From Ascoidea rubescens DSM 1968 (Eukaryota > Ascomycota > Saccharomycetes > Ascoideales > Ascoideaceae): DNA of 64,000 nucleotides. The DNA lies in assembly GCF_001661345.1 (NCBI RefSeq), contig NW_017962926.1:248001-312000 (forward strand), written 5' to 3'. Below the pieces are notes generated by a model. It was not told the DNA's origin and made no database searches. It was given only the letters and a program-made list of their open reading frames with translations. The position numbers were made by a program, and so were the translations under genes. Positions 44,545-55,600 of the stretch are shown here, one piece after another; within the stretch, counting starts at the first letter, position 1; each line of letters starts with the position of its first letter.

Positions 44545-44925
44545 CTATTCGTCTTTATAATCAGCAAAGGAATAGGTTGGGATTCTAAATCTGCCATCGT
44601 TATAGACGTTTTCGTCAACATCCCAACCAGTGATATTCTTCATGATTATGGATTCCTTTGATCTGTCAGCCAAATGCTTACGGATCAAGTTTCTGTCGTG
44701 CTCAGCTATCAACAAAGGAGACAAGTAGATTCTCGCCCAGTTCTTCTCTCGTTTCAATTCGTTTCTCTCTCTGATGGCCAGACAACTTTTGTAAAAACCG
44801 TAGGACATGAAGAGCACCAAGCCCAAAAAGTAGATCTTGGGTCTGAAGCCCCTGGAGGGCAAGTGTCGTTTCCATTGAATAGGGTCGTAGCCCCCGACAG
44901 GGGGGAGATCTTGGACAGTAGGCAT
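44545..44925 (-). CDS. GRIM-19 / NDUFA13-type subunit of mitochondrial complex I
   Basis: A 126-residue protein with the GRIM-19 signature: MPTVQDLPPVGGYDPIQWKR at the N-terminus, then RHLPSRG, one transmembrane helix at about residues 31-48, and the matrix/intermembrane segment with the RIYLSPLL and EHDR residues seen in GRIM-19 (ARIALLPLL, ETDR in human). It is a supernumerary subunit of NADH:ubiquinone oxidoreductase anchored in the inner membrane. Its presence implies that this yeast retains complex I. The human protein is 144 residues; the C-terminus here is shorter. It is back to back with PTC5, 320 bp apart. Confidence 0.92.
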   Translation of the reverse strand: MPTVQDLPPVGGYDPIQWKRHLPSRGFRPKIYFLGLVLFMSYGFYKSCLAIRERNELKREKNWARIYLSPLLIAEHDRNLIRKHLADRSKESIIMKNITGWDVDENVYNDGRFRIPTYSFADYKDE

Positions 44926-45245
44926 GGTGAAGATATTAGCAGCAGGGGAAGCAGCAGAAGAGGCAGCAGAGGCAGCAGAAGCAGCACCAAATACTCCAGT
45001 TTTCCAGCTTTATGTCCACCGCTGGCCAATCGCCGCCCGCGCATTCCTAACACGGATGTGGTCAGCTGATACGGGTCTGAAATATCTGTCCCGGAACTTA
45101 TCACGGCTCTATCAGCGCTTATGTAACCCGCGGAGGCTGCGGATGAGCAGCAGAAAGGCAGAAAAGGCATCTTCTTCCTGTGCTCCATTTCTGCTTCCTC
45201 TGCTGCTTCTGCTGCTTTTGCTTTCTGGCTCTTGTCGTATTCAGA
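44926..45245. promoter_or_regulatory. GRIM-19/PTC5 bidirectional promoter
   Basis: 320 bp, GC-richer than the average. Each gene has a CTTCTGCTGC-type run close to its start in the sense direction: on the minus strand at about 44939-44990 for GRIM-19 and on the plus strand at about 45190-45226 for PTC5. Confidence 0.5.
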
Positions 45246-47174
45246 ATGGGGTTATTGGCTATTCAGTCCAATGCTATCAACCAGCATCTCAAATACAGAA
45301 CTCTTCACTGTCTTGCCCAAAGGCGTTTTCTTTCTCAACTCTTGTCCAAAGATCATCCTGTTCACAGAATGAGAAGGCCTTCCATCAGAATTGCAATTGC
45401 TTCCAGTATTTTGATGTTTTCTTACTACTTGAACACCAGCTTCGATCTTTCCTTTTTGAATCCCACTGATTACTTCAAGAAAAACGTAATCTACTCTGAC
45501 ACCCCTGCCAATTCTAACAACAACAGCAACAACAATAACAGTGGCACCACTCTTTTTACGTCTTTCAGTATTAGAAACGACTCGAATTCCTCTAACATCA
45601 ACAGCACTGCTTCTAATGCCTATTTCTCAACCTATTCCAACAGTCAAAAGGATTACAACAAACAAAGTATAGATCTACTATCAGACGATCAGTTTTTAAA
45701 TATCTTGAGGAAACATGAGGAAAGCTTTAATATCAACAGAAATAACGGTGTACTAAGATACGATATCTCTCAATTGCCCTCAAATAATCCTGTTGAAGAT
45801 GATCGTTCAGAAAAAATAGTTCAAATTCCCTACAATGATAATGATAACAATAAAAACAGTAATAATGTAATGGATTGGATGCTATGGGGAATTTACGATG
45901 GTCATGCTGGTTGGACAACTTCAAACTATCTTAAAAACCATCTACTAGATACAATAATAAACGAGCTATCTGTTGCCTATTTAGAAAAATCCTCTTCTCC
46001 TTCTTCTCCTTCTTCTCCCCCTCCTCCTTTTCCTTCCGCTTATCAAATTAAAAACTTTGAAAGCCCATCTCATTTATCAAACTCAATTGATACTGCTATC
46101 AAATTAGGGTTTTTGATCTCCGATGATATTCTAATCAACAAAAATATTCAATCCCTATTTTCAATCTCCGATAAAAATTTAAGAACTTCAACCGCTGCTG
46201 AACTATTAATGCCTGCCTTATCTGGTTCTTGTGGCTTGGTCTCCTTTTATGACTCAAATTCAAAATTATTGAAAATAGCTGTAACTGGTGATTCCAGAGC
46301 TATTTTAGGCTCCTTCGATGATAACTGGACCGTAGAAGCTCTATCAATTGATCAAACTGGTTCAAATCCACACGAAGCTCAAAGAATAAGACATGCTCAT
46401 CCGGGTGAAAAAAACGTCATCTCGAGAGGTAGAGTCCTAGGTTCTTTAGAACCAACTAGAGCATTCGGAGATGCAAGATATAAATGGACCTCCGATTTAC
46501 AAGATAAAATTACAAAAAACTTCTTTGGTAGAAAATATTCAGAAAATTTAAAGACCCCTCCTTATGTCACTGCTGAACCAGTTATTCAAAGCAAAAAAAT
46601 CGATCCAAAAACTCACAAGTTTCTAGTCTTAGCAACTGATGGTTTGTATGAATTATTGTCAAATGAGGAAATCGCTGGTTTAGTCATAAGATGGATGCAG
46701 AGAAAAAATTTTAATAACATTCAGTCCTCAGTTTCCAAGAGCAACTCATCTTCTGCCTCAAAATTGGGCTGGAATCTTTTACACCCCTTCTCATCTAATA
46801 CCTCAGCTGAAAATATAAAACAGTTACCCAATGTAACTGATGTAACTGACAAAGAACAATCTGCCTTTTTGAAACCCCCTTTTAGATCAAAATCAGATAA
46901 TAAATTGCAAAACGAAATTTTCCTCGATGATGAAAATTGTGCAACCCATTTAATCAGAAATGCCTTGACGAATTGCAACACAAAAAACATTGATCAAGGT
47001 AAAATGCTATTAAGTGTGCCATCTCCCTGGTCGAGAAGATATAGAGACGACTTGACTGTCACCGTTATCTTCTTTGGTGATCAAGATTCAATATCTCACA
47101 AGATCAATATCGATGGCAAAATTGAATCCAATCTCGAGGCTACAAAAGGTGGTCGTTCTTCTCCTAAATTATAA
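45246..47174 (+). CDS. PTC5: Mitochondrial PP2C phosphatase Ptc5 (pyruvate dehydrogenase phosphatase)
   Basis: A 642-residue PPM/PP2C phosphatase. The N-terminus is Arg-rich without acidic residues, then a hydrophobic segment at about 50-65, fitting a mitochondrial presequence with a membrane anchor. PP2C motifs: GIYDGHAG near residue 217 (metal Asp), TGDSRA near 347, the RAFGDARYKW block near 400, ATDGLYE near 462 and the terminal RDDLTVTVIFF. Ptc5 dephosphorylates Pda1 and so activates pyruvate dehydrogenase. S. cerevisiae Ptc5 is 572 residues; extra length comes from Ser/Asn-rich segments after the presequence and a Ser/Pro run near 255. The ATG at 45246 is the first in the frame and gives a good presequence. 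Confidence 0.9.
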   Translation: MGLLAIQSNAINQHLKYRTLHCLAQRRFLSQLLSKDHPVHRMRRPSIRIAIASSILMFSYYLNTSFDLSFLNPTDYFKKNVIYSDTPANSNNNSNNNNSGTTLFTSFSIRNDSNSSNINSTASNAYFSTYSNSQKDYNKQSIDLLSDDQFLNILRKHEESFNINRNNGVLRYDISQLPSNNPVEDDRSEKIVQIPYNDNDNNKNSNNVMDWMLWGIYDGHAGWTTSNYLKNHLLDTIINELSVAYLEKSSSPSSPSSPPPPFPSAYQIKNFESPSHLSNSIDTAIKLGFLISDDILINKNIQSLFSISDKNLRTSTAAELLMPALSGSCGLVSFYDSNSKLLKIAVTGDSRAILGSFDDNWTVEALSIDQTGSNPHEAQRIRHAHPGEKNVISRGRVLGSLEPTRAFGDARYKWTSDLQDKITKNFFGRKYSENLKTPPYVTAEPVIQSKKIDPKTHKFLVLATDGLYELLSNEEIAGLVIRWMQRKNFNNIQSSVSKSNSSSASKLGWNLLHPFSSNTSAENIKQLPNVTDVTDKEQSAFLKPPFRSKSDNKLQNEIFLDDENCATHLIRNALTNCNTKNIDQGKMLLSVPSPWSRRYRDDLTVTVIFFGDQDSISHKINIDGKIESNLEATKGGRSSPKL

Positions 47175-47643
47175 ATATGCTAAATTCGTCTCCCATTCTT
47201 TCCAATTTTTTTACTCAGGTTTCTTGTTTCATTATATATATATATATATTATTATTATTCATCTTTTATATTATTTAGTAATTGTTCAATAACCATTTCA
47301 TCTTGTTTCTATTTATTTTGTTTTTTTATTATTTTGTTTTTTTATTATTTTGTTTTTGTCTCAGATGTGTCTTCGGAATTTTATTTTTTCCCTTTTCTTT
47401 CCTTCATGTGATTCTAAATACATATTTTGCATCGAGGGACAAAGAATGTTTCAAAAAAGGTAACACTGTTATCAACATCAACATCATCACCATCTACTTA
47501 TATATTTGCTTCCTTCATTAGTAATAGACATCGTTTTGTTCATTCTACTCACAGCATAAAATAGCCTACACAATCCACTTTTGGTACAGTTATATTAAAC
47601 TATACGAAAATTGTGTAAATGTTTAACGGTACTTTAATATACT
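47175..47643. promoter_or_regulatory. PTC5-YMD8 intergenic region
   Basis: 469 bp, AT-rich, with a (TA)n/(ATT)n tract near 47235-47262 and TTATTTTGTTTTTT repeats near 47315-47358. No gene is seen. Confidence 0.55.
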
Positions 47644-49137
47644 ATGAACAAATTCTCTTCTTATGAAAACCATAATCTCTATGGCGAGGACGTTTTAAAT
47701 GATGACAGTTCCAGCGGCCATAACAATATTCTCAACAACGATTTCCACAATTTGGATATAGAAGAAGACAGCATGAACACTGCTAACAATAATCTCGAGT
47801 TCAGTAACAATTTTGCACATAAATGGCCCAGAATTAGAGACACTTTGCTGTCATTAAAATCCTTTCTACTATCCAGAAGATCTATGGAGACATTTTTCTG
47901 TATTATAGGTTGGTATATCTTTTCATTGACTATATCCTTGTATAATAAGTGGATGTTTAGTGATCCTGATTTAAATCTACCCTTTCCTGTATTAATAACT
48001 TCATTTCATCAATTAACTCTATTTTTTTTCAGTTCTGTTTTTTTAATTTTTGTTCCTTCTTTAAGACCGGATATTTTCAAATCTCAAATTAATCTCGATA
48101 ATGATATTGGCAATAGCACAAATTTAAACCGAGATGGACAGGTCAAATTACAATTTAAAGATTACTTGATGGATCCCAAATTGTATGTTATTGCAATCGT
48201 GCCCTGTGCAGTTGCGAGTGCTGCTGATATTGGTTCTGGTAATGCTAGTTTAAAATTGATTACTTTGAGTTTTTACACAATGGTTAAATCTTCTTCGATT
48301 ATGTTTGTATTATTATTTGGTATATTATTTGGATTGGAGAGTGCCTCATGGACAATTGGTGGTATAGTTTCTATCATGACTATTGGTGTGATCTTGTTAG
48401 TAGCAGGAGGTGGAACGCCAAGTGATGAGAATGTAAATAGTAATGCTGGATTTCAAGTGATTGGGTTTTTCTTAGTTTTAACATCATCAATAATGTCTGG
48501 TTTAAGGTGGACATTTACTCAGTTGTTATTAAAAAAAAATAAATATACATCAAATCCAATATCTACGATTTTTTATTTGGCACCACTAATGTCTGCGATA
48601 TTGTTTGTAATTGGGAATTTTTTGGAAGATATTACAAAAGTGTTTGAAAATAAAATATGGAAAGAAAAGGGAATTGTTCTAACGTTACTTATATTCATTT
48701 TCCCTGGTGTGTTGGCGTTTTTCATGACTATTTTTGAATTTGCTTTACTACAAAGATCTCATGTTATAACGTTGTCAATTGCGGGAATCTTTAAGGAGTT
48801 GCTAACTATTGTTGCATCTGTAATTACGTTTGGTGATTCGTTAAATTTTTTAAATATTGTGGGATTGATAATAACATTATCTGCTATTATTTGGTATAAT
48901 TGGTTTAGGTTTAAACAGAGTCTTGAGGATGGGAATTATGATTTAATCAACAATAATAATAATGGCAGTAACAATAATGATAATGATAATGACAATATTT
49001 TAAATAGTAACATTGAGGATAATTATGATATTGAATTTGACGACTTGGTGAATGAGATGGAAGAAATGGACGATATTCTGGTAGAAGATGAGATAATTGA
49101 TAATGGTTCCGATATTTATTTCAATCCGACCAAATAA
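47644..49137 (+). CDS. YMD8: Ymd8-type putative nucleotide-sugar transporter (TPT/DMT family)
   Basis: A 497-residue multipass protein with about ten hydrophobic segments between residues 78 and 425. The motifs GWYIFSLTISLYNKWMF, VASAADIGSGNASL, the KSSSIMFVLLFG segment, and SGLRWTFTQLLL agree with S. cerevisiae Ymd8 (442 aa), a poorly characterised triose-phosphate-translocator-type Golgi/COPI-vesicle protein. The transported substrate is unknown. The N-terminus is Asn/Asp-rich and cytosolic; the C-terminus ends in an Asn run and an acidic tail. Start at the first ATG. It converges on GRH1, another Golgi-associated gene. Confidence 0.9.
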   Translation: MNKFSSYENHNLYGEDVLNDDSSSGHNNILNNDFHNLDIEEDSMNTANNNLEFSNNFAHKWPRIRDTLLSLKSFLLSRRSMETFFCIIGWYIFSLTISLYNKWMFSDPDLNLPFPVLITSFHQLTLFFFSSVFLIFVPSLRPDIFKSQINLDNDIGNSTNLNRDGQVKLQFKDYLMDPKLYVIAIVPCAVASAADIGSGNASLKLITLSFYTMVKSSSIMFVLLFGILFGLESASWTIGGIVSIMTIGVILLVAGGGTPSDENVNSNAGFQVIGFFLVLTSSIMSGLRWTFTQLLLKKNKYTSNPISTIFYLAPLMSAILFVIGNFLEDITKVFENKIWKEKGIVLTLLIFIFPGVLAFFMTIFEFALLQRSHVITLSIAGIFKELLTIVASVITFGDSLNFLNIVGLIITLSAIIWYNWFRFKQSLEDGNYDLINNNNNGSNNNDNDNDNILNSNIEDNYDIEFDDLVNEMEEMDDILVEDEIIDNGSDIYFNPTK

Positions 49138-49453
49138 TAAAGTGTTAAAGTGTTAAAGTATTAATAAAAGTATTATGTTGTTATAGATAAAGTAAAATTT
49201 TGTTTTTTATAGGTAAACATCACGTGCTTGAAGTTGATTTTGGATTATAAGGATGAAAAATTAGAATAAAGTTCCTTCTTTTGAGGGGATTTGGACGAAT
49301 TTGAAATGTTATATTGATATATACTCGGTGAATTAAGTAGAGGTAAAAATGGAAATAGATAAGATAGATAAGATAGATAAGATAGATAAGATAGATAAAA
49401 ATGGATAAAAATGGATAGAAATGGATAGAAATGGATAAAAGATAATTTAAAAA
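49138..49453. repeat. Convergent intergenic region with GATAGATAA repeats
   Basis: Holds 9-mer GATAGATAA units at about 49356-49398 followed by ATGGATAAAA-type 10-mers to about 49440. A CACGTG lies at 49221-49226, although this is a 3' region for both neighbours. Confidence 0.65.
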
Positions 49454-50797
49454 CTACTTCTTCTTAGGAGGAGGTGGTAAAGAATCAATTTTATCATGTT
49501 TTACATCGCCATCAACTTGATGACTTTTATTAATCTGTTCTTCAAAGTAGCTACTGAGATCGACGTTTTTATTTTTAGAGAGAGAGTTGCGCTTTTTTCT
49601 TCTACTTGTGGGAAGCCTTTGGGTGGTTAATGGTAGAGAAGAGAGAGGAGGTAAAGAGGGATTGGTAATAGATTGAGAAGGAGGAGGAGGAGGAGAAATT
49701 AGTTGAGAAGGAATAAATGGGGTATTGTCAATAGTGTTGTTTTGGTTTATGTATTGGTTGTATTGATTTTCATAATCGTTATTGATATTGGATCCAATAT
49801 TTGGTTGAATATATGAATTTATGTTTGAATCTGGATTATGATTGATATCATTGATATCATTGATATCATTGTTGTTGGCGATATTGTTATCATTATCATT
49901 ATCATTACCATTGATAATTTGAGGAATTCGATGTAGATAACCATAAGCTACAGAACAACCAATTAGACCACTACCACCCCAGTTGTTGTTTGGTTTGATT
50001 TTAACGTGCCTAATTAAATCAAAGTCGTGGTTGTACACCAATAGGTTTATGGTTGAGTTTGAAGGGTTTCGATTGTAAATTGAGGTTATAACTCTGCCGA
50101 ATAGGTCTTCACCGCCAGTAGCAAGTAAGCCATTTTCGATGCCAATTATATAATCGCTGTGAGGGATTAGTTTAGCATGGTAAGCAGGAGAGTTTTTTTG
50201 GATTTCGATTACGTGGTAGACGTATGTTGCAGAGACTAGAGAAGTTAGTTGGAAGGAGATGCCAATTTTGTTGAATTTTATATTGATGTTGTTGTTGTTA
50301 TTGCCTGTGTTATTATTTTGTAGGGAATTGGTTGAAGAATGAATATTGATTTCGTCTAAGATATCGTTATTTTGATCAATTGGAAAGTAAATTTGTCTTG
50401 TTGTGCCACCCTTTGCACTCCAGACAGTTAAAGTGATTGAAGTGCCTATTGAGTTGTTGATTTCGTCCAAGAAGGAGGCATAATCAGGTAAAAGCTGGTT
50501 GTTAACGAATTGGTTTTGGTAGTTGTACGGGCTGTACTGGAGGTCGTTTGCTAGGGGGTTTGTGGTGAGCTCGTGGTTGTTGATGCCAATGATATAGTCG
50601 AACCATGGCTCTAGGCCTGAGGAAGCAGCAGGAGAAGAAGGCTCGACGTGGAGGACTCTGAAACCATAGAGAGAGCCATCTGCACTTTTGAAGTACGTAT
50701 CGTTGGTGCTGGAGACGTTGGGAACGATGTTGGACTTGAGGGTCTCAGCAGACTGTTCCAAGGTGTTCAAGAGCTTTGAGGCAAATGAGGAAAACAT
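49454..50797 (-). CDS. GRH1: GRASP-family Golgi tether Grh1
   Basis: A 447-residue GRASP65/55 homologue. It starts MFSSFASKLLNTLEQS, an amphipathic helix like that of S. cerevisiae Grh1, which is N-acetylated and binds the early Golgi. Two PDZ-like GRASP domains follow: one containing WFDYIIGIN and LTVWSAKGGT, the second with YIIGIENGLLATGGE, and then NWGGSGLIGCSVAYGYLHRIP, the family's most conserved stretch. The C-terminus is Asn/Asp/Pro-rich and ends in a PPPPKKK tail. It acts in COPII vesicle tethering and unconventional secretion. I use the ATG at 50795-50797; the longer open frame upstream reads like promoter sequence and would destroy the conserved N-terminal helix. S. cerevisiae Grh1 is 372 residues. 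Confidence 0.93.
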   Translation of the reverse strand: MFSSFASKLLNTLEQSAETLKSNIVPNVSSTNDTYFKSADGSLYGFRVLHVEPSSPAASSGLEPWFDYIIGINNHELTTNPLANDLQYSPYNYQNQFVNNQLLPDYASFLDEINNSIGTSITLTVWSAKGGTTRQIYFPIDQNNDILDEINIHSSTNSLQNNNTGNNNNNINIKFNKIGISFQLTSLVSATYVYHVIEIQKNSPAYHAKLIPHSDYIIGIENGLLATGGEDLFGRVITSIYNRNPSNSTINLLVYNHDFDLIRHVKIKPNNNWGGSGLIGCSVAYGYLHRIPQIINGNDNDNDNNIANNNDINDINDINHNPDSNINSYIQPNIGSNINNDYENQYNQYINQNNTIDNTPFIPSQLISPPPPPSQSITNPSLPPLSSLPLTTQRLPTSRRKKRNSLSKNKNVDLSSYFEEQINKSHQVDGDVKHDKIDSLPPPPKKK

Positions 50798-52612
50798 GGT
50801 GGAGCTGTGCTGGAATTGGAGAGGAGTGTTGGAAAGGAGCGTTGGAGAGAAGAGGCATGTTAAGAAGCTGAGGAAGCAGAAGCACGGCGCGGCGGTTTTT
50901 GCGACGCAGATGGCACACGCACAAGCAAACGCACTTTTGCTCACGTGTAAAGAAACGCACTTTGCTGTGCAGAGCTGTGAGCACCGTTATCAGGTGCTTC
51001 AACGACAAAAGCTAATTAGATCTCCTGTATTTGAAGAATTACAATCACATTGCAGATTTTTGTTTGAAGATAAAAGAAAGTTTCATTGACAGAAAGTTGG
51101 ATTCTTCTACTGTCGTTTACTTTCCTTCAACAGATGCATTTGTTGGTACTGTTCAAAATAAATGTATTTTCAATAAAAAGAATGCTTTGGTTTCTCGATT
51201 AATAGATATATTTAAATCGACTGCAAAATCTAACTGGTTTAGTATCTTTGGATCATCAAACAAAGCAGCAGTTCTATTGAATATACTTCAGGCAACTAGC
51301 ATTGCTAATGAAATTTCTTTTGCTTCACTGAGAACTAAATAGCCAAATGTCAAAGTCGAGTACTCCGAAATTTTTTGAAGATTGTTTTGAATAACTGAGT
51401 CTGAATTAGGATCTAATGTTAAGAAAATTGACTCTTTGAAATCAATCAATCAATCAATCAATAAAATACTGTTGCATTTGCAAATTGCCACATTGACCAA
51501 AGCTTGCTTCAAAATATTGGACACAACTTGGTGATCTGTAAAGTGAACCAGGCTATGTTCGGTTTTGCCTTCTACTGTCAAAATAATGCTGTCGGTTTTT
51601 TGAGTGTTATCCTTAAACAACCATCGATGTAAAAGTTTTTTTTGGCAAGATTTTGTAGTTGGTGTAAAAACGAATTCGAAAAAACAATAAAGGAACAGGA
51701 TCAAAGTACATATCTTTTAAAAATGACATTAAATTACTCTCACTAGCGATGTGTAACTATTACAAAAGTTAATTTTTGCGCTAGGTATGGCATTGAGGTG
51801 CTCATCTAATTGTTGTAGGATTTGAGCTGTATTTAGCTTTGAAGACACGAAATGGGTAAATGCGTTTGCTATGACAAAGAATATGGTTGTGCTCTTTGGA
51901 TAACTGAAAAGATGCAACACTTGGAACATACTTGAGACATTACCAGAGTGTGACCAAATAAATGGCTTGCGTTGGCGGATACGGCAAATGCGTACCGGTG
52001 TTTTGTTTCGAATAACCGCCGTTCTCGGGACTCCGTACGTCCGTAAGTTTGTTTACTTTGGTGACTCGACGCAGAGGCAGCAGAGGCAGCAGAGGCAGAA
52101 GCAGAGAAAGAGAAAGAGGCGCCAGAAACAGCAAAATCACCAGAGAAACCACCCACAACGCCTCTCTGCTGCCCATCGCCTGCGTGGCTCTGGAGAAGAT
52201 ATCTTACCACCATCCAGTAACAAGACCTGTTCTGCGTTTATAATTAGACTCTCTTCTATTGTTCCAATTGGTAACTCTGATATACTGTTTCTGTCCAGTT
52301 CTATCAGAGCCAGATAATCTCTTCTTCTGCTGTGTATCATTCCAATCCATTCTGTTCTACTGTATCTCATCTATTCCACAACGCTCCACTGTTTCCATCA
52401 CTGAAATACTTCCCAAAGGAATATTACCATATATCGTTTGTTTGGGTCAACTTATAATCTCACATCTCAAAATATCCTATTCCATCGTATAAATCAACTT
52501 TCCAGTTACATTCTTCCAACTTCTCCTATTCACCTAAACCTCATCTCTTTCTCATCTCTTTTTCTTTCTCATTCTCTTCCCTTTTCTCTTTCTTGACCAC
52601 ACTTTATCAGCC
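50798..52612. other. GRH1-STU1 divergent interval
   Basis: 1.8 kb, long for this window. GC-richer segments next to GRH1 (50860-50960, with CACGTG at 50942-50947) and at 51950-52200 (with AGAGGCAGC repeats at 52072-52101) flank an AT-rich middle. Open frames at 51091-51342 (+), 51450-51704 (-) and 51729-51929 (-) show mixed composition but no recognised domain. An (ATCA)n microsatellite is at about 51440-51463. I support no gene here. Confidence 0.45.
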
Positions 52613-55600
52613 ATGGCCGATACTGAAGAAGATGCTCTCCAACTATACGAAATAGTAACTGGCGATTACTCTCTCGAGCTTAAAGAATCTCAGCTACTAA
52701 AATTCAAAACTCATGTCAAAAAGGAATTGGTCAATCTCAACAATGTTCCTCTCTACTTTAAAACCTTGGTTTATGCCTTCAACAAAATATCAAACAGCTC
52801 CATAATCTCAATCTCACTAACCACAATAACCCATCTAATAAAACGAGTCTCAATGCAAGACTCCACTGGCAATTCCCTAAGACTATCAATAGAATCTGGC
52901 GTCTTGAACATCTTCATTAACAATCTAAACGACTACAGACTATCCTACAGAAACCTATCCAAAAAATGCCTCTTCAATTACTGGCTATCAAACAACGTCG
53001 ACGTCGAAATCTACCTCAAAAATTACTTATTCAACAACTACTCCCTCTCTTACTCCCCAATCATCCTAGAACTACTAATCATCATCCTAGAATTCTACCA
53101 AAACAACAACAACTTGAACTTGCAAATTTTCATCAACCCAATTCTAAAAATATACCAAAACATCTCTCTCAACTACAACTCCATCTCAAATCTAAATCTA
53201 AATCTAATAGCAAACACAAACTCAAACCTATTATCAAAATCTTCTCAGAACATCGAACTAATAGACAAAATCAAACTAAACTGTATCTCTCTAATCCACC
53301 ACTACATCTCTCAATCACAACAAAACAAATTCAAATTCTTCCAAATTTGCGACACTTTAAAAGTCCCAAAAAAAATTATTGCCGAACTTATCCACGACAT
53401 TGATAACCAATCAAACAACATCCTAAAATCTGACCCCAACACAAAAATCTACCTCCCAATATCTTCAACCAAATCCTCCCCAATCTTATCCAATTTCAAT
53501 CACAACCAATCCCAATCCCAATCCCAATCCCAATCCCAATCTCATAGAAAAAGTGGCTCCCTCTCGCCTTATTCAAATTATACAAAAAGACCCATCTCAA
53601 GACAACTTTTCTCAGCAACAAATACATCTCAAATCAAAAGACCCTTATCAAGAAATATCTCAACTCCTTCCTCTCCAATCTCTTTAAATTCAAAGCCCAC
53701 CACTTCACAATCTACAATTTTAAATCAAAACCAAAACCAAATCAAATCAACATCAAATGCATCCTCTTCAAGCTCAATTGCAACACTAACTCAAAATTCC
53801 TCCCTCAAAACAAATACTACAGTCACAACCACTTCTAATACCATCAAAAGATCCCAATCAAAAAAACAAATCTACACTACCCAATCGACTTCCCAATCGA
53901 CTTCCCAATCTTATTATCCTAACAACTTCCAAAAACCAGACTTTCTTCTTAAAAATCAAAAATTGGACCTCTTCTTAAATGCCTTGAATGATTTTCCCCT
54001 AGAAAATTTTGATTCTCTAGACCTCTACTCCTCAGAATCTCTTTCCCTAACTTTAAATAAAATGGAATACGATTTTAAAGACAAGGAAACTGAATTCAAC
54101 TGGAATGGCAGAGAAAGAAATATCATCACCTTAAGATCCCTCATAAGAGGCAACTTGATCGATGATAATCAATTCTTGGGCATCTTTTTCTACGAACTAA
54201 AAAGATTCCTACTAGATGGAATCGCTAAGTCTTGTTCCTCTCTAAGAACAACTCTATCCAATCATGCCTGCAAATTCATTAAAGAATTCTTTATTCTCTA
54301 TAATGACTTGATCGACTCTTCCACCGTCGAATTCATATTCAACATTCTAATCAAATTAACTATATCAACTAAAAAACTAACCTCAATGAACGCATTTATC
54401 GCCATTTGCTCAATTCTAACCTTCTCAACCTGCAACCAAAGAATCATGGCTTCCTTATTCACCTATTCAAATGATAAAAACTCTTCTCCAAGATTATACT
54501 CCGCCACTTATTTTAAAATCTTGCTCTTAAAAGACCATGAAAAGTACTTTGATTCGAGCAATATCACAAAATTATCAACCATTATCCAAAAAAATCTTGG
54601 TGATTCAAATCCCAGCGTTAGAGAAGGCTATAGAGATGTATTTTGGGTTTTTTATGAAAAATTTCCTAATAAAGGTTTGTTCCTATTCAACAAAATAACT
54701 CCAACAATTAAAAAAACCTTAGAAAAAGTCAAACCTGATCACATCCCTATTTCAAACTTAAACTCGCGTTTATCAAGTAGCTTCTCAAGTCGTCGTAATA
54801 CAAGCAGTAGCATGGATCATCGTGATATATCAACATCAAGAGCAACCAATAAAAATACAAATGTACGAGATTTTATTAAAGCCAATAGAGAAAAACTTAA
54901 AATTCAAAAAAAGGATTTGGCTTTTGAAAAACAAAGAAGTCAATCCCAACTTTCAAACACCAACACAAGTCGTGCCCAATCTGCTAGAAATACTAATGGT
55001 TTTCATAGATCAATCTCTTCATTAGCTCAATTTCATACACAACCAACATCTAGTTTGACTAAACCCACAAGAGTTCTAAACAGCTCCAGCACAAAAACCC
55101 TAAGTTCCTCAAGAACCAAAAGCAATACCTATGGATTTAACTCATCCGCAACTAACAATGTTTCAAGAGAACCCTTTCGTTCAAAATCTTCTATTAGTTC
55201 AAGAAGGTATATGAATTATACTGAAAGCTCTCTTGGTGGCTCAAACAGAGGCAGCATATCTACTTCTAGATCCTTTAATGCTAACTTATCAAGTGCAAAG
55301 TCTTTTGTTTCATCCAAGAGGAAATCAGATATTGGTATTATAAGCTCTACTATCAGTTCCACTTCAATCAAACCTACTTTCAAATTTTCTTCAACCTCAT
55401 TCTCAAATATAAGAGCGCAGTTTGATAATAATGAAAATCATGTTGATAACAACAATCGAGGTCTAGCCAGCAGTCACAGCATGGGTTTTAACATTAACGG
55501 TGATAATATTAGTTTGAAAAGTCAAAAAAGCTCTCCTTCTTTACGTTTATCGGGAAGTTTCACTCCTTTAAATAAAGTTGAAGAGATAAATATTGCTGGG

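Noticed and set aside
49356-49398. GATAAG repeats as a regulatory array
   Set aside because: They lie between two convergent 3' ends and look like a simple microsatellite with no promoter nearby.
50798-50944. Extended N-terminus of GRH1
   Set aside because: It would place 49 Cys/Ala-rich residues before the conserved GRASP N-terminal helix, which must be at the very N-terminus.
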